From NCBI RefSeq assembly GCF_009677585.1, contig NZ_WKYV01000025.1:3198-67197 (forward strand): a stretch of DNA of 64,000 nucleotides. Direction: 5' to 3'. The DNA comes from Lactonifactor sp. BIOML-A5. GTDB taxonomy: Bacteria > Bacillota > Clostridia > Lachnospirales > Lachnospiraceae. Below the pieces are notes generated by a model. The model did no database searches, was not told the DNA's origin, and saw only the letters and a list, made by a program, of their open reading frames with translations. Positions 28,583 through 38,270 of this stretch are shown here, in pieces (within the stretch, counting starts at the first letter, position 1; every line of letters begins with the position of its first letter). The position numbers were made by a program, and so were the translations under genes.

Positions 28583-30061
28583 ATGAAAATTGGATTTGAT
28601 AACCAAAAATACCTGGATATGCAGTCTGCACATATCCGTGAAAGAATTAATCAGTTTGACAACAAATTATATCTGGAATTCGGCGGAAAGCTTTTTGATG
28701 ACTATCATGCCGCCAGAGTCCTTCCCGGTTTTGCACCTGACAGCAAGCTCCGCCTGCTGATGCAGCTCTCAGACCAGGCGGAACTGGTGATTGTGATAAG
28801 CGCCGGGGATATTGAGAAAAATAAAATCAGGGGGGATTTAGGAATTACCTATGATTCCGATGTGCTGCGCCTGATGGATGCCTTCAAAGAAAAAGGCCTG
28901 TATGTGGGCAGCGTTGTAATCACCCAGTATCAGGGGCAGAACAGCGCCAATCTCTTCAAGATGCGTCTGGAGAAGCTGGGTATTCGGGTATATATCCACT
29001 ATTCTATTGAGGGCTATCCAAGTAATATACCGTTAATCGTAAGTGACGACGGGTACGGCAAAAATGAATATATCGAGACTACCCGTCCTCTGGTAGTCAT
29101 CACTGCCCCAGGTCCGGGAAGCGGTAAGATGGCGACCTGCCTGTCCCAGCTCTATCACGAGCACAAACGGGGCATCCATGCAGGATACGCCAAGTTTGAG
29201 ACCTTTCCCATCTGGAACATTCCTCTGAAGCATCCTGTGAATATGGCCTATGAGGCTGCAACTGCGGATCTCAATGACGTCAATATGATTGATCCCTTCC
29301 ATCTGGAAGCTTACAATAAAACAGCCGTTAATTATAACAGGGATGTAGAAATTTTTCCTGTACTCAACGCCATATTTGAAAAAATTTACGGTTCCAGTCC
29401 CTACAAGTCCCCCACGGACATGGGCGTCAATATGGCCGGAAACTGCATTTCCGACGATGAGGTCTGCAGGGAAGCCTCCTGCCAGGAAATTATCCGGCGC
29501 TATTATCAGGCTTTGAACGGTCTGGCTGACGGCACCCGTCTGGAAGAAGAAGCCTTTAAAATCGAGCTTCTTATGAAACAGGCCCATATTACCACGGATG
29601 ACAGAAAAGTGGTGGCTGTGGCCGTGGAACACGCAAAGGAAACTGGTGCACCTGCTGCCGCCCTGGAGCTGGCCGACGGACGCATCATCACTGGTAAGAC
29701 TTCTAATCTTCTGGGGGCTTCCGCTGCTCTTCTGCTGAATGTGCTAAAAGAACTGGCCGGCATTGATCATAAGGTTCACGTGATTTCCCCTGCTGCCATA
29801 GAACCCATTCAAAAGCTTAAGACAAAATATCTGGGAAGCCGGAACCCCCGCCTTCATACCGACGAAGTCCTTATCGCCCTGTCCATCAGTGCGGCGACTG
29901 ATTCCAATGCAGAGCTGGCATTAGAGCAGCTTCCAAAGTTAAAGGACTGCCAGGCCCATACTTCCGTTATGTTGTCGGATGTAGATTTAAAAGAATTTAA
30001 AAAGCTGTCTGTGCAGCTGACTTCAGAGGCAAAATACGAGAACAAACGGATCTACCACTAA
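28583..30061 (+). CDS. DUF1846 family protein
   Basis: A 492-residue cytosolic protein of the DUF1846 family, with a P-loop-like motif APGPGSGKMATCLSQ and the family blocks GFDNQKYL and GVNMAGNCISDDEVC. The family is widespread in Firmicutes and its function is not settled. It is transcribed divergently from ftsH. A poorly spaced AGAGG precedes the ATG. No partner gene in the same unit. Confidence 0.9.
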   Translation: MKIGFDNQKYLDMQSAHIRERINQFDNKLYLEFGGKLFDDYHAARVLPGFAPDSKLRLLMQLSDQAELVIVISAGDIEKNKIRGDLGITYDSDVLRLMDAFKEKGLYVGSVVITQYQGQNSANLFKMRLEKLGIRVYIHYSIEGYPSNIPLIVSDDGYGKNEYIETTRPLVVITAPGPGSGKMATCLSQLYHEHKRGIHAGYAKFETFPIWNIPLKHPVNMAYEAATADLNDVNMIDPFHLEAYNKTAVNYNRDVEIFPVLNAIFEKIYGSSPYKSPTDMGVNMAGNCISDDEVCREASCQEIIRRYYQALNGLADGTRLEEEAFKIELLMKQAHITTDDRKVVAVAVEHAKETGAPAAALELADGRIITGKTSNLLGASAALLLNVLKELAGIDHKVHVISPAAIEPIQKLKTKYLGSRNPRLHTDEVLIALSISAATDSNAELALEQLPKLKDCQAHTSVMLSDVDLKEFKKLSVQLTSEAKYENKRIYH

Positions 30062-30123
30062 AACTACCAGAAAGCAGCAGCGTTTTGGTAATTGTCTGAC
30101 TTTAATTTTTTTACCAAAAGCAC

Positions 30124-30153
30124 TTGTTTTTTCCTGCACATGTGTTGTATAAT
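30124..30153 (+). promoter_or_regulatory. Promoter of pyrG
   Basis: TTGTTT (30124-30129) and TATAAT (30148-30153) with an 18-base spacer. It gives a leader of about 155 bases before the pyrG start codon. Confidence 0.65.
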
Positions 30154-30199
30154 TTTTTCCGTTATTTTAAAATTTAAAAGCATTCACTAGGACAATGGA

Positions 30200-30303
30200 G
30201 TCCCGGCAATTTGCTGAAACAGCCGTTCATCTGCGAGGGCAGCATGACAGGCTTTTCAGCTGCCGGGACTTCTCTGATTGAAAGCCCCAAAGGGGCCGTC
30301 TTC
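30200..30303 (+). ncRNA. Structured leader of pyrG (candidate attenuator or regulatory RNA)
   Basis: The pyrG leader contains a long hairpin: GTCCCGGCA (30200-30208) pairs with TGCCGGGAC (30261-30269), and inside it GCTGAA/TTCAGC and GCC/GGC extend the stem. A second small hairpin GCCCC-AAA-GGGGC follows near 30284-30296, close to the ribosome site. There is no T-run after either stem. In Bacillus subtilis pyrG is controlled in its leader; whether this structure does the same is unknown. Confidence 0.5.
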
Positions 30304-30318
30304 CAAAGGAGGGAAATC

Positions 30319-31932
30319 ATGCCAGTAAAGTACGTATTTGTAACCGGCGGGGTAGTATCCGGTCTGGGAAAAGGAATCACTGCAGCATCTCTGGGACGTC
30401 TGCTGAAAGCCCGGGGCTACAAAGTCACCATGCAGAAATTTGATCCTTACATTAATATGGATCCGGGAACTATGAATCCCATGCAGCACGGGGAGGTTTT
30501 TGTCACCGATGACGGTGCGGAGACTGATTTGGATCTGGGCCACTACGAACGTTTTATTGACGAGAGTCTGGATAAAAATTCCAACGTGACAACAGGTAAG
30601 ATCTATTGGTCCGTCCTGCAGAAAGAACGCCGGGGGGATTTCGGGGGCGGCACGGTCCAGGTAATTCCCCACATTACCAATGAAATCAAAAGCAGGTTTT
30701 ACCGCAATTATACCTCTGAAGAGACCAGAATTGCTATCATTGAAGTGGGCGGCACGGTGGGGGACATTGAAAGCCAGCCTTTTCTGGAGGCAATCCGGCA
30801 GTTTCAGCACGATGTGGGGCGGGAGAATGCCATCCTAATCCACGTCACTCTGATTCCGTATCTGAAGGCTTCCGGCGAGATGAAAACGAAACCCACGCAG
30901 GCCAGTGTTAAAGAGCTTCAGGGTATGGGAATCCGCCCTGACATTATCGTCTGCCGCTCCGAACGTCCGCTGGACCAGGGAATTAAAGATAAAATTGCCC
31001 TGTTCTGCAACGTTCCAAGCAGTCATGTCCTGCAAAATCTGGATGTAGAATACCTATACGAAGCTCCCCTTGCCATGGAAAGAGAAAATCTGGCGCAGGT
31101 GGCCTGCGAGTGCCTCAATCTGGAGTGTCCCCAGCCGGATCTCGCTGACTGGAAAGGAATGGTTGAGGCTCTGCGCCATCCCACCAAGGAAGTCACCATC
31201 GCCCTGGTGGGAAAATACATCCAGCTCCACGATGCCTACCTCAGTGTGGTAGAAGCCCTCAAGCATGGAGGAATCGCCAGTCACGCCACCATAAATCTGA
31301 AATGGGTGGATTCCGAGGAAATTACGCCCGAAAATGCAGAAGCCTTTCTATCCGAAGCGGACGGAATCCTGGTTCCCGGGGGCTTTGGAGACCGGGGTGT
31401 TGAGGGCAAAATCACGGCAATCCGCTATGCCAGAGAACACAAGGTACCGTTTCTGGGCCTCTGCCTGGGCATGCAGCTGTCCATCGTGGAATATGCCCGC
31501 AATGTGGCGGGCTATTCAGACGCACACAGCATAGAACTGGATCCCAATACAGTACATCCTGTCATAGACTTAATGCCGGATCAGAATGGGATTGAGGACA
31601 TCGGCGGTACACTCCGTCTGGGGGCTTATCCCTGTGTCCTGGACAAATCCTCAAAAGCCTTTGAGCTTTACGGGGAAGAAACCATATATGAACGCCACCG
31701 CCACCGCTATGAGGTGAATAACGATTACCGGAGCGAATTGACCAAATACGGGATGACCCTCTCCGGTATCTCCCCGGACGGCAGAATTGTCGAGATGATA
31801 GAGCTGAAAGATCACCCCTTCTTTCTCGGGACCCAGGCTCATCCGGAACTGAAATCCCGGCCCAACAGGCCCCATCCCTTATTCCGCGGGTTTGTTGAGG
31901 CGTCTGTGGACAGAAAGGAGCAGAAACCGTAA
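30319..31932 (+). CDS. pyrG: CTP synthase
   Basis: A 537-residue enzyme that aminates UTP to CTP with glutamine. The N-terminal synthetase domain starts with [16 protein letters not shown]. The C-terminal class I glutaminase domain carries the nucleophile Cys in FLGLCLGMQ and the His/Glu pair in QAHPELKS. Length is normal. The ATG at 30319 follows AAAGGAGGGAAATC; the open frame extends upstream through the leader hairpin and is not used. Confidence 0.97.
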   Translation: MPVKYVFVTGGVVSGLGKGITAASLGRLLKARGYKVTMQKFDPYINMDPGTMNPMQHGEVFVTDDGAETDLDLGHYERFIDESLDKNSNVTTGKIYWSVLQKERRGDFGGGTVQVIPHITNEIKSRFYRNYTSEETRIAIIEVGGTVGDIESQPFLEAIRQFQHDVGRENAILIHVTLIPYLKASGEMKTKPTQASVKELQGMGIRPDIIVCRSERPLDQGIKDKIALFCNVPSSHVLQNLDVEYLYEAPLAMERENLAQVACECLNLECPQPDLADWKGMVEALRHPTKEVTIALVGKYIQLHDAYLSVVEALKHGGIASHATINLKWVDSEEITPENAEAFLSEADGILVPGGFGDRGVEGKITAIRYAREHKVPFLGLCLGMQLSIVEYARNVAGYSDAHSIELDPNTVHPVIDLMPDQNGIEDIGGTLRLGAYPCVLDKSSKAFELYGEETIYERHRHRYEVNNDYRSELTKYGMTLSGISPDGRIVEMIELKDHPFFLGTQAHPELKSRPNRPHPLFRGFVEASVDRKEQKP

Positions 31933-31951
31933 TATTCTTTGCCGGATATGC

Positions 31952-31996
31952 AAAAGACGCCGGGGAACAGAAGTTTACCTTCTGCCCAGGCGTCTT
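31952..31996. terminator. Bidirectional terminator between pyrG and galE
   Basis: AAGACGCC pairs with GGCGTCTT around a loop that contains a further short stem (CAGAAG/CTTCTG). A-rich left and T-rich right flanks suit both convergent genes. Confidence 0.75.
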
Positions 31997-32007
31997 ATAG
32001 TTTCTTT

Positions 32008-33021
32008 TTATCTGTATCCGTCAGGATTCATTGACTGCCATTTCCAGGAATCCCGGCACATTTCTTCGATTCCTCTCTTGGCCTCCCAGCCCAGTTCTTC
32101 TTTGGCTTTTGCGGCGTCTGCATAGCAGGTAGGAATATCGCCGGCACGCCTTGGCTTAATCTGATACGGTATTTTCTTACCGCAGGCTTTTTCATAAGCC
32201 TTCACCACATCCAGTACGCTGTACCCGATTCCGGTTCCCAGATTGTATATCATGACTCCTTTAGCAGTTTCCAGCTTCTGGATTGCCTTTACATGGCCTG
32301 CTGCCAGATCAACCACATGAATATAGTCTCTTACCCCTGTTCCGTCCGGTGTGGGATAGTCATCTCCGAAGACACCCAGACATTCCAGTTTGCCCACAGC
32401 CACCTGAGCAATGTAAGGTACCAGGTTGTTGGGAATTCCCTTGGGATCTTCACCGATAAGGCCGCTTTCATGGGCCCCGATCGGATTAAAATACCGGAGC
32501 AGAATTACATTCCATTCCGGATCGCCTACATGCAGGTCCGTGAGAATTTGTTCCAGCATTCCTTTGGTCTGCCCGTATGGATTGGTGATCTTACCCTTGG
32601 GGCACTCTTCTGTTATGGGAACAAATGCAGGATCGCCGTATACAGTAGCGGAGGAGCTGAAGACAATATTCTTACAGCCGTGGTTTCTCATTACATCGCA
32701 CAGCAGCAGGGTTCCAGTAATATTATTGTGATAATATTCCAGAGGCTTGGACACGGATTCTCCCACCGCTTTTAGTCCTGCAAAATGGATGACAGAATCA
32801 ATTGATTCACTGTCAAAAACTGCTTCAATATCCGGGCGGTTCAGCAAATCGCCTTCATAAAATTTAACTTTTTTTCCTGTGATTTGCTCCACTCTGTCAA
32901 GAGCTTTTGCACTGGAATTATAAAGATTATCCATCACAACTACTTCGTACCCCTGATTCAACAGCTCTACGCAAGTATGACTTCCGATATAGCCTGCACC
33001 GCCGGTTACTAATATTGCCAT
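32008..33021 (-). CDS. galE: UDP-glucose 4-epimerase GalE
   Basis: A 337-residue extended short-chain dehydrogenase with the NAD loop GGAGYIGSH, the catalytic Ser in FSSSATVYG, and YGQTK (Tyr and Lys of the YxxxK motif). It interconverts UDP-glucose and UDP-galactose, and often the N-acetyl forms. The ATG at 33021 follows GAAGGAGGAGTT. It has its own promoter, and lies just after a NahK-like kinase and a nucleotidyltransferase on the same strand, which suggests galactose or hexosamine salvage. Confidence 0.95.
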   Translation of the reverse strand: MAILVTGGAGYIGSHTCVELLNQGYEVVVMDNLYNSSAKALDRVEQITGKKVKFYEGDLLNRPDIEAVFDSESIDSVIHFAGLKAVGESVSKPLEYYHNNITGTLLLCDVMRNHGCKNIVFSSSATVYGDPAFVPITEECPKGKITNPYGQTKGMLEQILTDLHVGDPEWNVILLRYFNPIGAHESGLIGEDPKGIPNNLVPYIAQVAVGKLECLGVFGDDYPTPDGTGVRDYIHVVDLAAGHVKAIQKLETAKGVMIYNLGTGIGYSVLDVVKAYEKACGKKIPYQIKPRRAGDIPTCYADAAKAKEELGWEAKRGIEEMCRDSWKWQSMNPDGYR

Positions 33022-33075
33022 AATAAACTCCTCCTTCATCTGCAGTTTTATAGATTGTCTCTTAATTTCTTACTC

Positions 33076-33104
33076 ATTCTATCACGGATAGGTAAGAATA
33101 ACAA
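33076..33104 (-). promoter_or_regulatory. Promoter of galE
   Basis: TTGTTA (33099-33104) and TAGAAT (33076-33081) on the minus strand with a 17-base spacer. Confidence 0.7.
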
Positions 33105-33146
33105 CTGAATCCGAATATTTATTTTATTAAATTTGTTTTAAAACAT

Positions 33147-34265
33147 TTATACTGTTTTTATTTTTGCATAGTTTGCTATAATCTCGTACATCTGCTGCTT
33201 TTTCTGTTCCATATCTGCCACCAGTTTAAACTGCGTCCTGCAGCGGTCCAGATTTTGTCCCTCTCTGTGCGTCTTAAAGTACGTATCCCCGGACAGATAA
33301 TCTGTCAGAAACCGGATGCCGCATTCATAAGTCATGGTAATAGCACCATCCGGCAGCATGCATATCTCCTCCTGAGTGAGACTCCCTCCGCACCCTTCCA
33401 GGAACCCTTTGGTGTAAGCCTCAAAAAGCTCCAGACTGCACCAAATTTTCGAGAGATCCCGCTCGTCCTCTGCACCAGTGCTGGCACCAAAACGGATAGA
33501 ATCCCCAAAATCATTCACTGCCAGTCCCGGCATAACAGTATCCAGATCAATCACACAGATTCCTTTTCCTGTAGCGTTGTCCATCATAATGTTATTCAGT
33601 TTTGTATCGTTATGGGTAACACGCAGGGGGAGCTCCCTGCTTTTCTGCATTCTGCACAGCGTGTGAGCAAGGCTTTCCCTGGACAGTGCAAATGCAATCT
33701 CATCTTTCACTTTATCTGCTCTTTTGCACACATCTTCCCGGATTGCCTTCTGAAGTGTTAAAAAACGCTCCTCTGTATTATGGAAATCTTTGATTGTCTC
33801 ATGCAGGGTCTTGGCAGGATAATCCGCAAGAAGCCTCTGAAAATGGCCGAACGCCAGGGCACTCTCATAAAAGTCTTCCGGCTTCTCCACCTGGTTATAG
33901 CAGACCGCATCTTCGATAAAAAGATACGCCCGCCAGTAATCTCCTGCGGAATCTCTGTAATAACAGTTTCCGTCTGCTGCCGGTACAAGGTTCAGTGTCT
34001 CTCTCTCGGGATCCCCCCCATTGGCAATAATCTTCCCCCGCAGCCAGGTTGTCACTCCAACAATATTCTCCATCAGCTCTACCGGCCTCAGAAAAATATC
34101 TTTATTCATCCTCTGCAGGATAAACCTTCTGGGTTTCCCTGTCTCCCCCTCAAAGGTAAGGCGGAACGTATCATTGATGTGCCCGCTGCCATAGGGTATC
34201 TCCTCTTTCAGATGTTCCGGAAAGCGGAAATGTTGTATTACCTCTTGCATAATCTCCTGATCCAC
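33147..34265 (-). CDS. Phosphotransferase-family sugar kinase (N-acetylhexosamine 1-kinase-like)
   Basis: A 372-residue protein of the APH/choline kinase fold. Visible are a glycine-rich N-lobe segment YGSGHINDTF, the catalytic loop VTHNDTKLNNIM and the metal-binding CVIDLDTVMPG. In bifidobacteria NahK, with this layout, phosphorylates GlcNAc and GalNAc at C1. The neighbours, a nucleotidyltransferase and GalE, fit a route sugar to sugar-1-phosphate to UDP-sugar. A GTG at 34265 preceded by GGGAGGAG is the best start; that ribosome site overlaps the stop of the preceding gene. A TTG at 34280 is possible. The substrate is inferred. Confidence 0.8.
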   Translation of the reverse strand: MDQEIMQEVIQHFRFPEHLKEEIPYGSGHINDTFRLTFEGETGKPRRFILQRMNKDIFLRPVELMENIVGVTTWLRGKIIANGGDPERETLNLVPAADGNCYYRDSAGDYWRAYLFIEDAVCYNQVEKPEDFYESALAFGHFQRLLADYPAKTLHETIKDFHNTEERFLTLQKAIREDVCKRADKVKDEIAFALSRESLAHTLCRMQKSRELPLRVTHNDTKLNNIMMDNATGKGICVIDLDTVMPGLAVNDFGDSIRFGASTGAEDERDLSKIWCSLELFEAYTKGFLEGCGGSLTQEEICMLPDGAITMTYECGIRFLTDYLSGDTYFKTHREGQNLDRCRTQFKLVADMEQKKQQMYEIIANYAKIKTV

Positions 34266-34267
34266 GT

Positions 34268-35191
34268 CTACTCCTCCCAAAGCTTCTCCGGATAAAGGCC
34301 CTTTGCTTTCATATTTTTAATAGCCTCTACCACTACCTCTTTATCTTCTTTATACGTAACTCCATACCATTTATCAGAGGATTTCAGTACCTCAACGGTT
34401 GCTTTTTTCTCTTCCAGAAGCTCTCCCACAACAGATGGAAGGAAGAATTCGGCTTTCATGGGATTCTCTTTCAGATTCTTTTCCAGGAATACTGGAAAAC
34501 GTTCCTTTAACTCTTTTAACATACTTTGAGTAAATCCCCACATATTCATGGATACTGTACTTCCCTCCGGCAGCGGCACCCAGGTGGCCCCGTCATCTTC
34601 TGTATAAGCAGCCTGACCGTCTCTCTTTTCAATTCTGGTGCGTTCCCGAATCCCAACCAAATATCCATGTTCGTCTGTCTCACATACCCCCCTGGCCACA
34701 TGGCCATTCTCAGTAAGTGTATTTTCCAGAATATATCCCACCATGGTATAACGGTACTTATCATCATCTTCATGGGTGGAGAGATAGTCAAAAATAGCCT
34801 GGAACGCATGCCGTCCATAGTAGTCATCCGCATTGATAACTGCAAAAGGTCCATCCACTGTATCTGCACAGGAAAGCACTGCATGGCCGGTTCCAAAAGG
34901 CTTCACCCTTCCTTCTGGGACCTGGTATCCGCCGGGAATATTCGTCAGTTCCTGATACACATAGGAAACCTCCATATACTTGCCCATTCTGTCCCCAATA
35001 CTTTCCCTGAAGTCCGCCTCATTTTCTTTTTTTATAATAAAAACTACTTTGTCAAATCCTGCTTTTTTGGCATCATACAGGGAGAAGTCCATGATAATAT
35101 GCCCCTGGGCGTCCACCGGATCGATCTGCTTTAATCCGCCGTACCGGCTTCCCATACCTGCTGCCATGATTACTAATACTGGTTTTTTCAT
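34268..35191 (-). CDS. Sugar-1-phosphate nucleotidyltransferase
   Basis: A 307-residue Rossmann-like nucleotidyltransferase. The NTP loop reads LVIMAAGMGSRYGGLKQ, and the metal-binding Asp pair appears in AVINADDYYGRH. It lacks a left-handed beta-helix acetyltransferase tail, so it is not a GlmU. It is coupled to the kinase gene downstream and galE beyond it. I infer that it activates the sugar phosphate made by the kinase. Start at 35191 follows GGAGGTTGGAG; a TTG three codons upstream overlaps that site. Confidence 0.82.
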   Translation of the reverse strand: MKKPVLVIMAAGMGSRYGGLKQIDPVDAQGHIIMDFSLYDAKKAGFDKVVFIIKKENEADFRESIGDRMGKYMEVSYVYQELTNIPGGYQVPEGRVKPFGTGHAVLSCADTVDGPFAVINADDYYGRHAFQAIFDYLSTHEDDDKYRYTMVGYILENTLTENGHVARGVCETDEHGYLVGIRERTRIEKRDGQAAYTEDDGATWVPLPEGSTVSMNMWGFTQSMLKELKERFPVFLEKNLKENPMKAEFFLPSVVGELLEEKKATVEVLKSSDKWYGVTYKEDKEVVVEAIKNMKAKGLYPEKLWEE

Positions 35192-35280
35192 ATGCTCCAA
35201 CCTCCATTGATTCTGTTTCCTTTATTGTATACCTGTTAGCTCCGGGACGTCCAAGACAGGTGCGCTTCAGCGACTCTGCG

Positions 35281-35358
35281 GTCTTGCGCCGGCTTTTGAA
35301 CATCCTCTAGAGTTTATCACATTTAATAGGTACCACGCAACAAAAGCCCGCCCAAGAC
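35281..35358. repeat. Imperfect inverted repeat
   Basis: GTCTTGCGCCGGCTTTTG (35281-35298) and CAAAAGCCCGCCCAAGAC (35341-35358) are complementary at 16 of 18 positions, with a 42-base AT-rich loop. A third related CAAGAC block lies at about 35252. It may be an operator pair, a leader structure or a small mobile relic. Confidence 0.5.
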
Positions 35359-35457
35359 GCCGGCTGCCTTCCGCTGCATAAGATAGTATAATACGCTTAA
35401 CGCAAAAATGCTTTATACGATATATTCACAAAATTGTACGATTGGTTCTCCTTTTAA

Positions 35458-35486
35458 TTGTCTTTTATAGTAAGATAGACTATACT
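35458..35486 (+). promoter_or_regulatory. Promoter of the AraC regulator gene
   Basis: TTGTCT (35458-35463) and TATACT (35481-35486) with a 17-base spacer, about 33 bases before the start codon. Confidence 0.65.
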
Positions 35487-35518
35487 TATACTATATTTAA
35501 AACTATAGGGAGGTCTTT

Positions 35519-36415
35519 ATGCCATTCGAAGCACTTAATCTGAGGGAAGAGCTGTCTGTACACAATATAGTTACCATTCATTACTTTGAATATATGAATA
35601 CTTTTGATTTTCCTGGAGAGTCCCATGACTTCTGGGAGCTTGTGTGTGTAGATAAAGGAGAAGTGATTATCACGGCAGATGAAATTCCCTATATTCTAAA
35701 GCGGGGGCAGATATTTTTCCATGCACCCAATCAGTTTCACTCCCTGAGAGCAAACGGCCGGACCGCACCCAATCTGGTGGTGATCTCCTTTCACTGCAAA
35801 GCCGCATGCATGGAATTTTTCAGGGACAGGGTAATGGATATTACGGAGACAGAACGGACACTGCTGGCCAGCATCATTTCCGAAGCCAGGAATTGTATCT
35901 GTCCGCCCTTTGACAACCCATATACGGAAAAAATGCAGCGTCTGGAGGATCCGGTATTCGGGGCCGAACAGTTGATCAAACTCTATATGGAACAGATGCT
36001 GCTTCTGATGATACGCCGGGGAGAGCAAAGTTCCCTCGGGGACGCCCATCCGGTAAAGTCTGTTACCCAGCACAATGAATCTATGCTCTATCAGAGAGTG
36101 GTCAATTACCTGGATGAACATATCCGGGAGCATATGACCATCGAAAAGATCTGCAAGGCAAACCTCATCGGAAGGTCCCAGCTCCAGAAACTTTTCCGGG
36201 AGCGGAACCACTGCGGGGTTATTTACTATTTTTCCTGCCGCAAAATCGAACTGGCCAAGGAGCTTATACGGGAAAACCATCACAACTTTACACAGATATC
36301 CGATGATCTGGGGTATACCTCTGTACATTATTTTTCCAGACAGTTTAAAAAAATTGCCGGGATGACCCCTTCTGAATATGCATCCTCCATAAAAGGACTG
36401 GCAGAGCGCAGATGA
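35519..36415 (+). CDS. AraC family transcriptional regulator with cupin sensor domain
   Basis: A 298-residue regulator. Residues 25-110 form a cupin-like ligand domain (HDFWELVCVDKGEV, GQIFFHAPNQFHSL). Residues 190-290 hold two helix-turn-helix motifs; the second has the AraC signature DDLGYTSVHYFSRQFKKIAGMTPSEY. It is divergent from the sugar-activation genes and may sense a sugar, but the target is unknown. Start follows AGGGAGGTC. Confidence 0.9.
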   Translation: MPFEALNLREELSVHNIVTIHYFEYMNTFDFPGESHDFWELVCVDKGEVIITADEIPYILKRGQIFFHAPNQFHSLRANGRTAPNLVVISFHCKAACMEFFRDRVMDITETERTLLASIISEARNCICPPFDNPYTEKMQRLEDPVFGAEQLIKLYMEQMLLLMIRRGEQSSLGDAHPVKSVTQHNESMLYQRVVNYLDEHIREHMTIEKICKANLIGRSQLQKLFRERNHCGVIYYFSCRKIELAKELIRENHHNFTQISDDLGYTSVHYFSRQFKKIAGMTPSEYASSIKGLAERR

Positions 36416-36437
36416 GCTGTTTTATTATAATATTAAC

Positions 36438-36490
36438 AAAAAGACCTTGCATAATAACGGATTTCAGAGTTATTACGCAAAGTCTTTTTT
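36438..36490. terminator. Bidirectional terminator between the AraC gene and the ABC permease
   Basis: A long stem from AAAAAGACCTTGC and ATAATAAC paired with GTTATTA and CGCAAAGTCTTTTTT, loop about 10 bases. A-run and T-run flank it. Confidence 0.85.
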
Positions 36491-36577
36491 CATTATGCTT
36501 CTTTTACCTTCTTGTAAACAGTAATCGCCACGTCCGGACATACCGTTTAACATATCCCGCAGCTGTATTACAGCCTT

Positions 36578-37279
36578 TTATATCACATCTCTCTTATCGA
36601 TATCCCGGTAGGATACGTAGGCAATGGCCAGCCCTAGGATACACAATCCGGCAGGAACCATACTGATGGAAAACAGGGACAACTGCCCCTGATCCCCTCC
36701 GAAGGAAGAGTTCACCAGACAATTGATCACCACCCCCGCTACAATCGTAGCCGTCACTGACTTCCTGCGCATTCCAAAATAGAGGGGAATCATGCTAAGT
36801 CCCGCAGTTGCTCCGGCACTGAACACTGCACCCGAAAGCCTTCCCATTATCTGCATCAGCGTGATGGGCTCTGTAACAATAGTAATCCAGCGATTTGCAA
36901 GAAACATCCCTATGCCAAAAATAATTTCAGATAGCAGTATAGTTATAAAGGTAAATCCGAAAACAATACAGAGCTTGCATCCCATTATTCTCTTTCTGGA
37001 TATAGGGTAAGAGAAAAGGTTCTGAATCGTACCCTCCTTATATTCCCCAATCACAACATTTCCCAGCATTACGCCGCCGAAAATGCCATAAGAAATCCGG
37101 CAGAGAATTTCTCCGAAGGCCAGCATCTGGGAAGCATTGTCAAACATCCTCTCTCCCTCGTCAATAATGGAGCCTGTCAGGATAGTAAAAGCCAGTATAG
37201 ACGCTGCAATAATCACAAACGCTCTCACAATACTGCTTACTTTTATTTTAGCAAATTCCAGTTTCATTAATTTAAGCAT
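36578..37279 (-). CDS. ABC-2 type transporter permease
   Basis: A 233-residue membrane protein with about six hydrophobic helices and the ABC-2 family block GEYKEGTIQNLFSYPISRKR. It starts inside the end of the ATPase gene (ATG follows GGAGGGGGAGAAC). Together with the ATPase, histidine kinase and response regulator it resembles BcrAB or lantibiotic-immunity type peptide-antibiotic resistance modules. The substrate is inferred, not seen. Confidence 0.88.
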   Translation of the reverse strand: MLKLMKLEFAKIKVSSIVRAFVIIAASILAFTILTGSIIDEGERMFDNASQMLAFGEILCRISYGIFGGVMLGNVVIGEYKEGTIQNLFSYPISRKRIMGCKLCIVFGFTFITILLSEIIFGIGMFLANRWITIVTEPITLMQIMGRLSGAVFSAGATAGLSMIPLYFGMRRKSVTATIVAGVVINCLVNSSFGGDQGQLSLFSISMVPAGLCILGLAIAYVSYRDIDKRDVI

Positions 37280-38192
37280 GTTCTCCCCCTCCTATCACAG
37301 TGTCCATAAAATAATCCTCCAGGGAATCATTTTTACATGACATGTTGAGAATTCCAATGTTTTCCTGCACCAAAGCCCTGGTGATCAGCGTCTGGTCCTC
37401 TATCCCATAAACTCTGAGGCCGGACGGAGAGATCACTCTGAAGTTCAGCTCAGGGAATCTGTGATCCAGTACAGTAGCTGCCTTCTGCACATCATCCAAC
37501 TCCAGCTCTATATACTGTACGGCATCTTTTCTGATCTCCTTCATAGATACCTCCCTGAGCAGACGTCCTTTGTCAAGCACCCCTATCTCATCCGCAATCT
37601 GTTCAATCTCTGTAATAATATGACTGGAGATTAATATGGTTGCGCCGCAGTTGTCCCGCAGGCTCACCAGCAGTTCTCTCATCTGACGGATTCCCATAGG
37701 ATCCAGACCATTAATCGGCTCATCAAGAATAAGCAGGCGGGGGCGTGTAACGATTGCCCTGGCAATCCCCAGCCGCTGCTTCATACCCAGAGAAAACTCC
37801 GATACCACTTTATTCCGGCAAGAGGACAGCCCCACCATCTCCAGCGTCTCCTCCATTTTTTTCTGATCATAATACCCCATATATGCACAGTGGAGCTTCA
37901 TATTCTCCCAGGCAGACAGCCTGCTGTAGAAGACTGGTGTCTCTATGATACTGCCAATCTGTCTGAGATAAGCGACGGACTGATTTTGCACTGGTTCCTG
38001 AAAGACATGGATATTACCCATAGTAGGTTTTACCAGGTTCAAAATCATCTTCATAATAGTGGTTTTGCCGGCTCCATTAGGACCCAGAAAACCGTATATT
38101 TCTCCCTCCTGTACATGCATGGATACATTGCTCACTACTTCTGCATCCCTATACTGTTTTGTCACACCTTCTAATACAATTATATCTGACAT
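37272..38192 (-). CDS. ABC transporter ATP-binding protein (bacitracin/lantibiotic resistance type)
   Basis: A 306-residue ATPase with Walker A GPNGAGKTT, signature FSLGMKQRLGIA, Walker B LLILDEPINGLDP and the H-loop SSHII. The C-terminal 80 residues form the accessory domain found in BcrA-like ATPases. Eight bases overlap with the permease gene. It follows the histidine kinase by 78 bases. Start follows AGAGGGAGCTG. Confidence 0.92.
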   Translation of the reverse strand: MSDIIVLEGVTKQYRDAEVVSNVSMHVQEGEIYGFLGPNGAGKTTIMKMILNLVKPTMGNIHVFQEPVQNQSVAYLRQIGSIIETPVFYSRLSAWENMKLHCAYMGYYDQKKMEETLEMVGLSSCRNKVVSEFSLGMKQRLGIARAIVTRPRLLILDEPINGLDPMGIRQMRELLVSLRDNCGATILISSHIITEIEQIADEIGVLDKGRLLREVSMKEIRKDAVQYIELELDDVQKAATVLDHRFPELNFRVISPSGLRVYGIEDQTLITRALVQENIGILNMSCKNDSLEDYFMDTVIGGGEHA

Positions 38193-38270
38193 AGCAGCTC
38201 CCTCTTTTTTCTTATTTACTTATCTGAGGACTATTATAACGTACAGGAAATTCTATATATAACAAATTCC

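Larger units (their letters stand above)
35192..35518. other. Divergent intergenic region with an imperfect inverted repeat
   Basis: A 327-base gap between the nucleotidyltransferase (leftward) and the AraC gene (rightward). It holds an 18-base imperfect inverted repeat (35281-35298 with 35341-35358) and the AraC promoter near 35458. No ORF with a ribosome site was seen. Confidence 0.5.
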
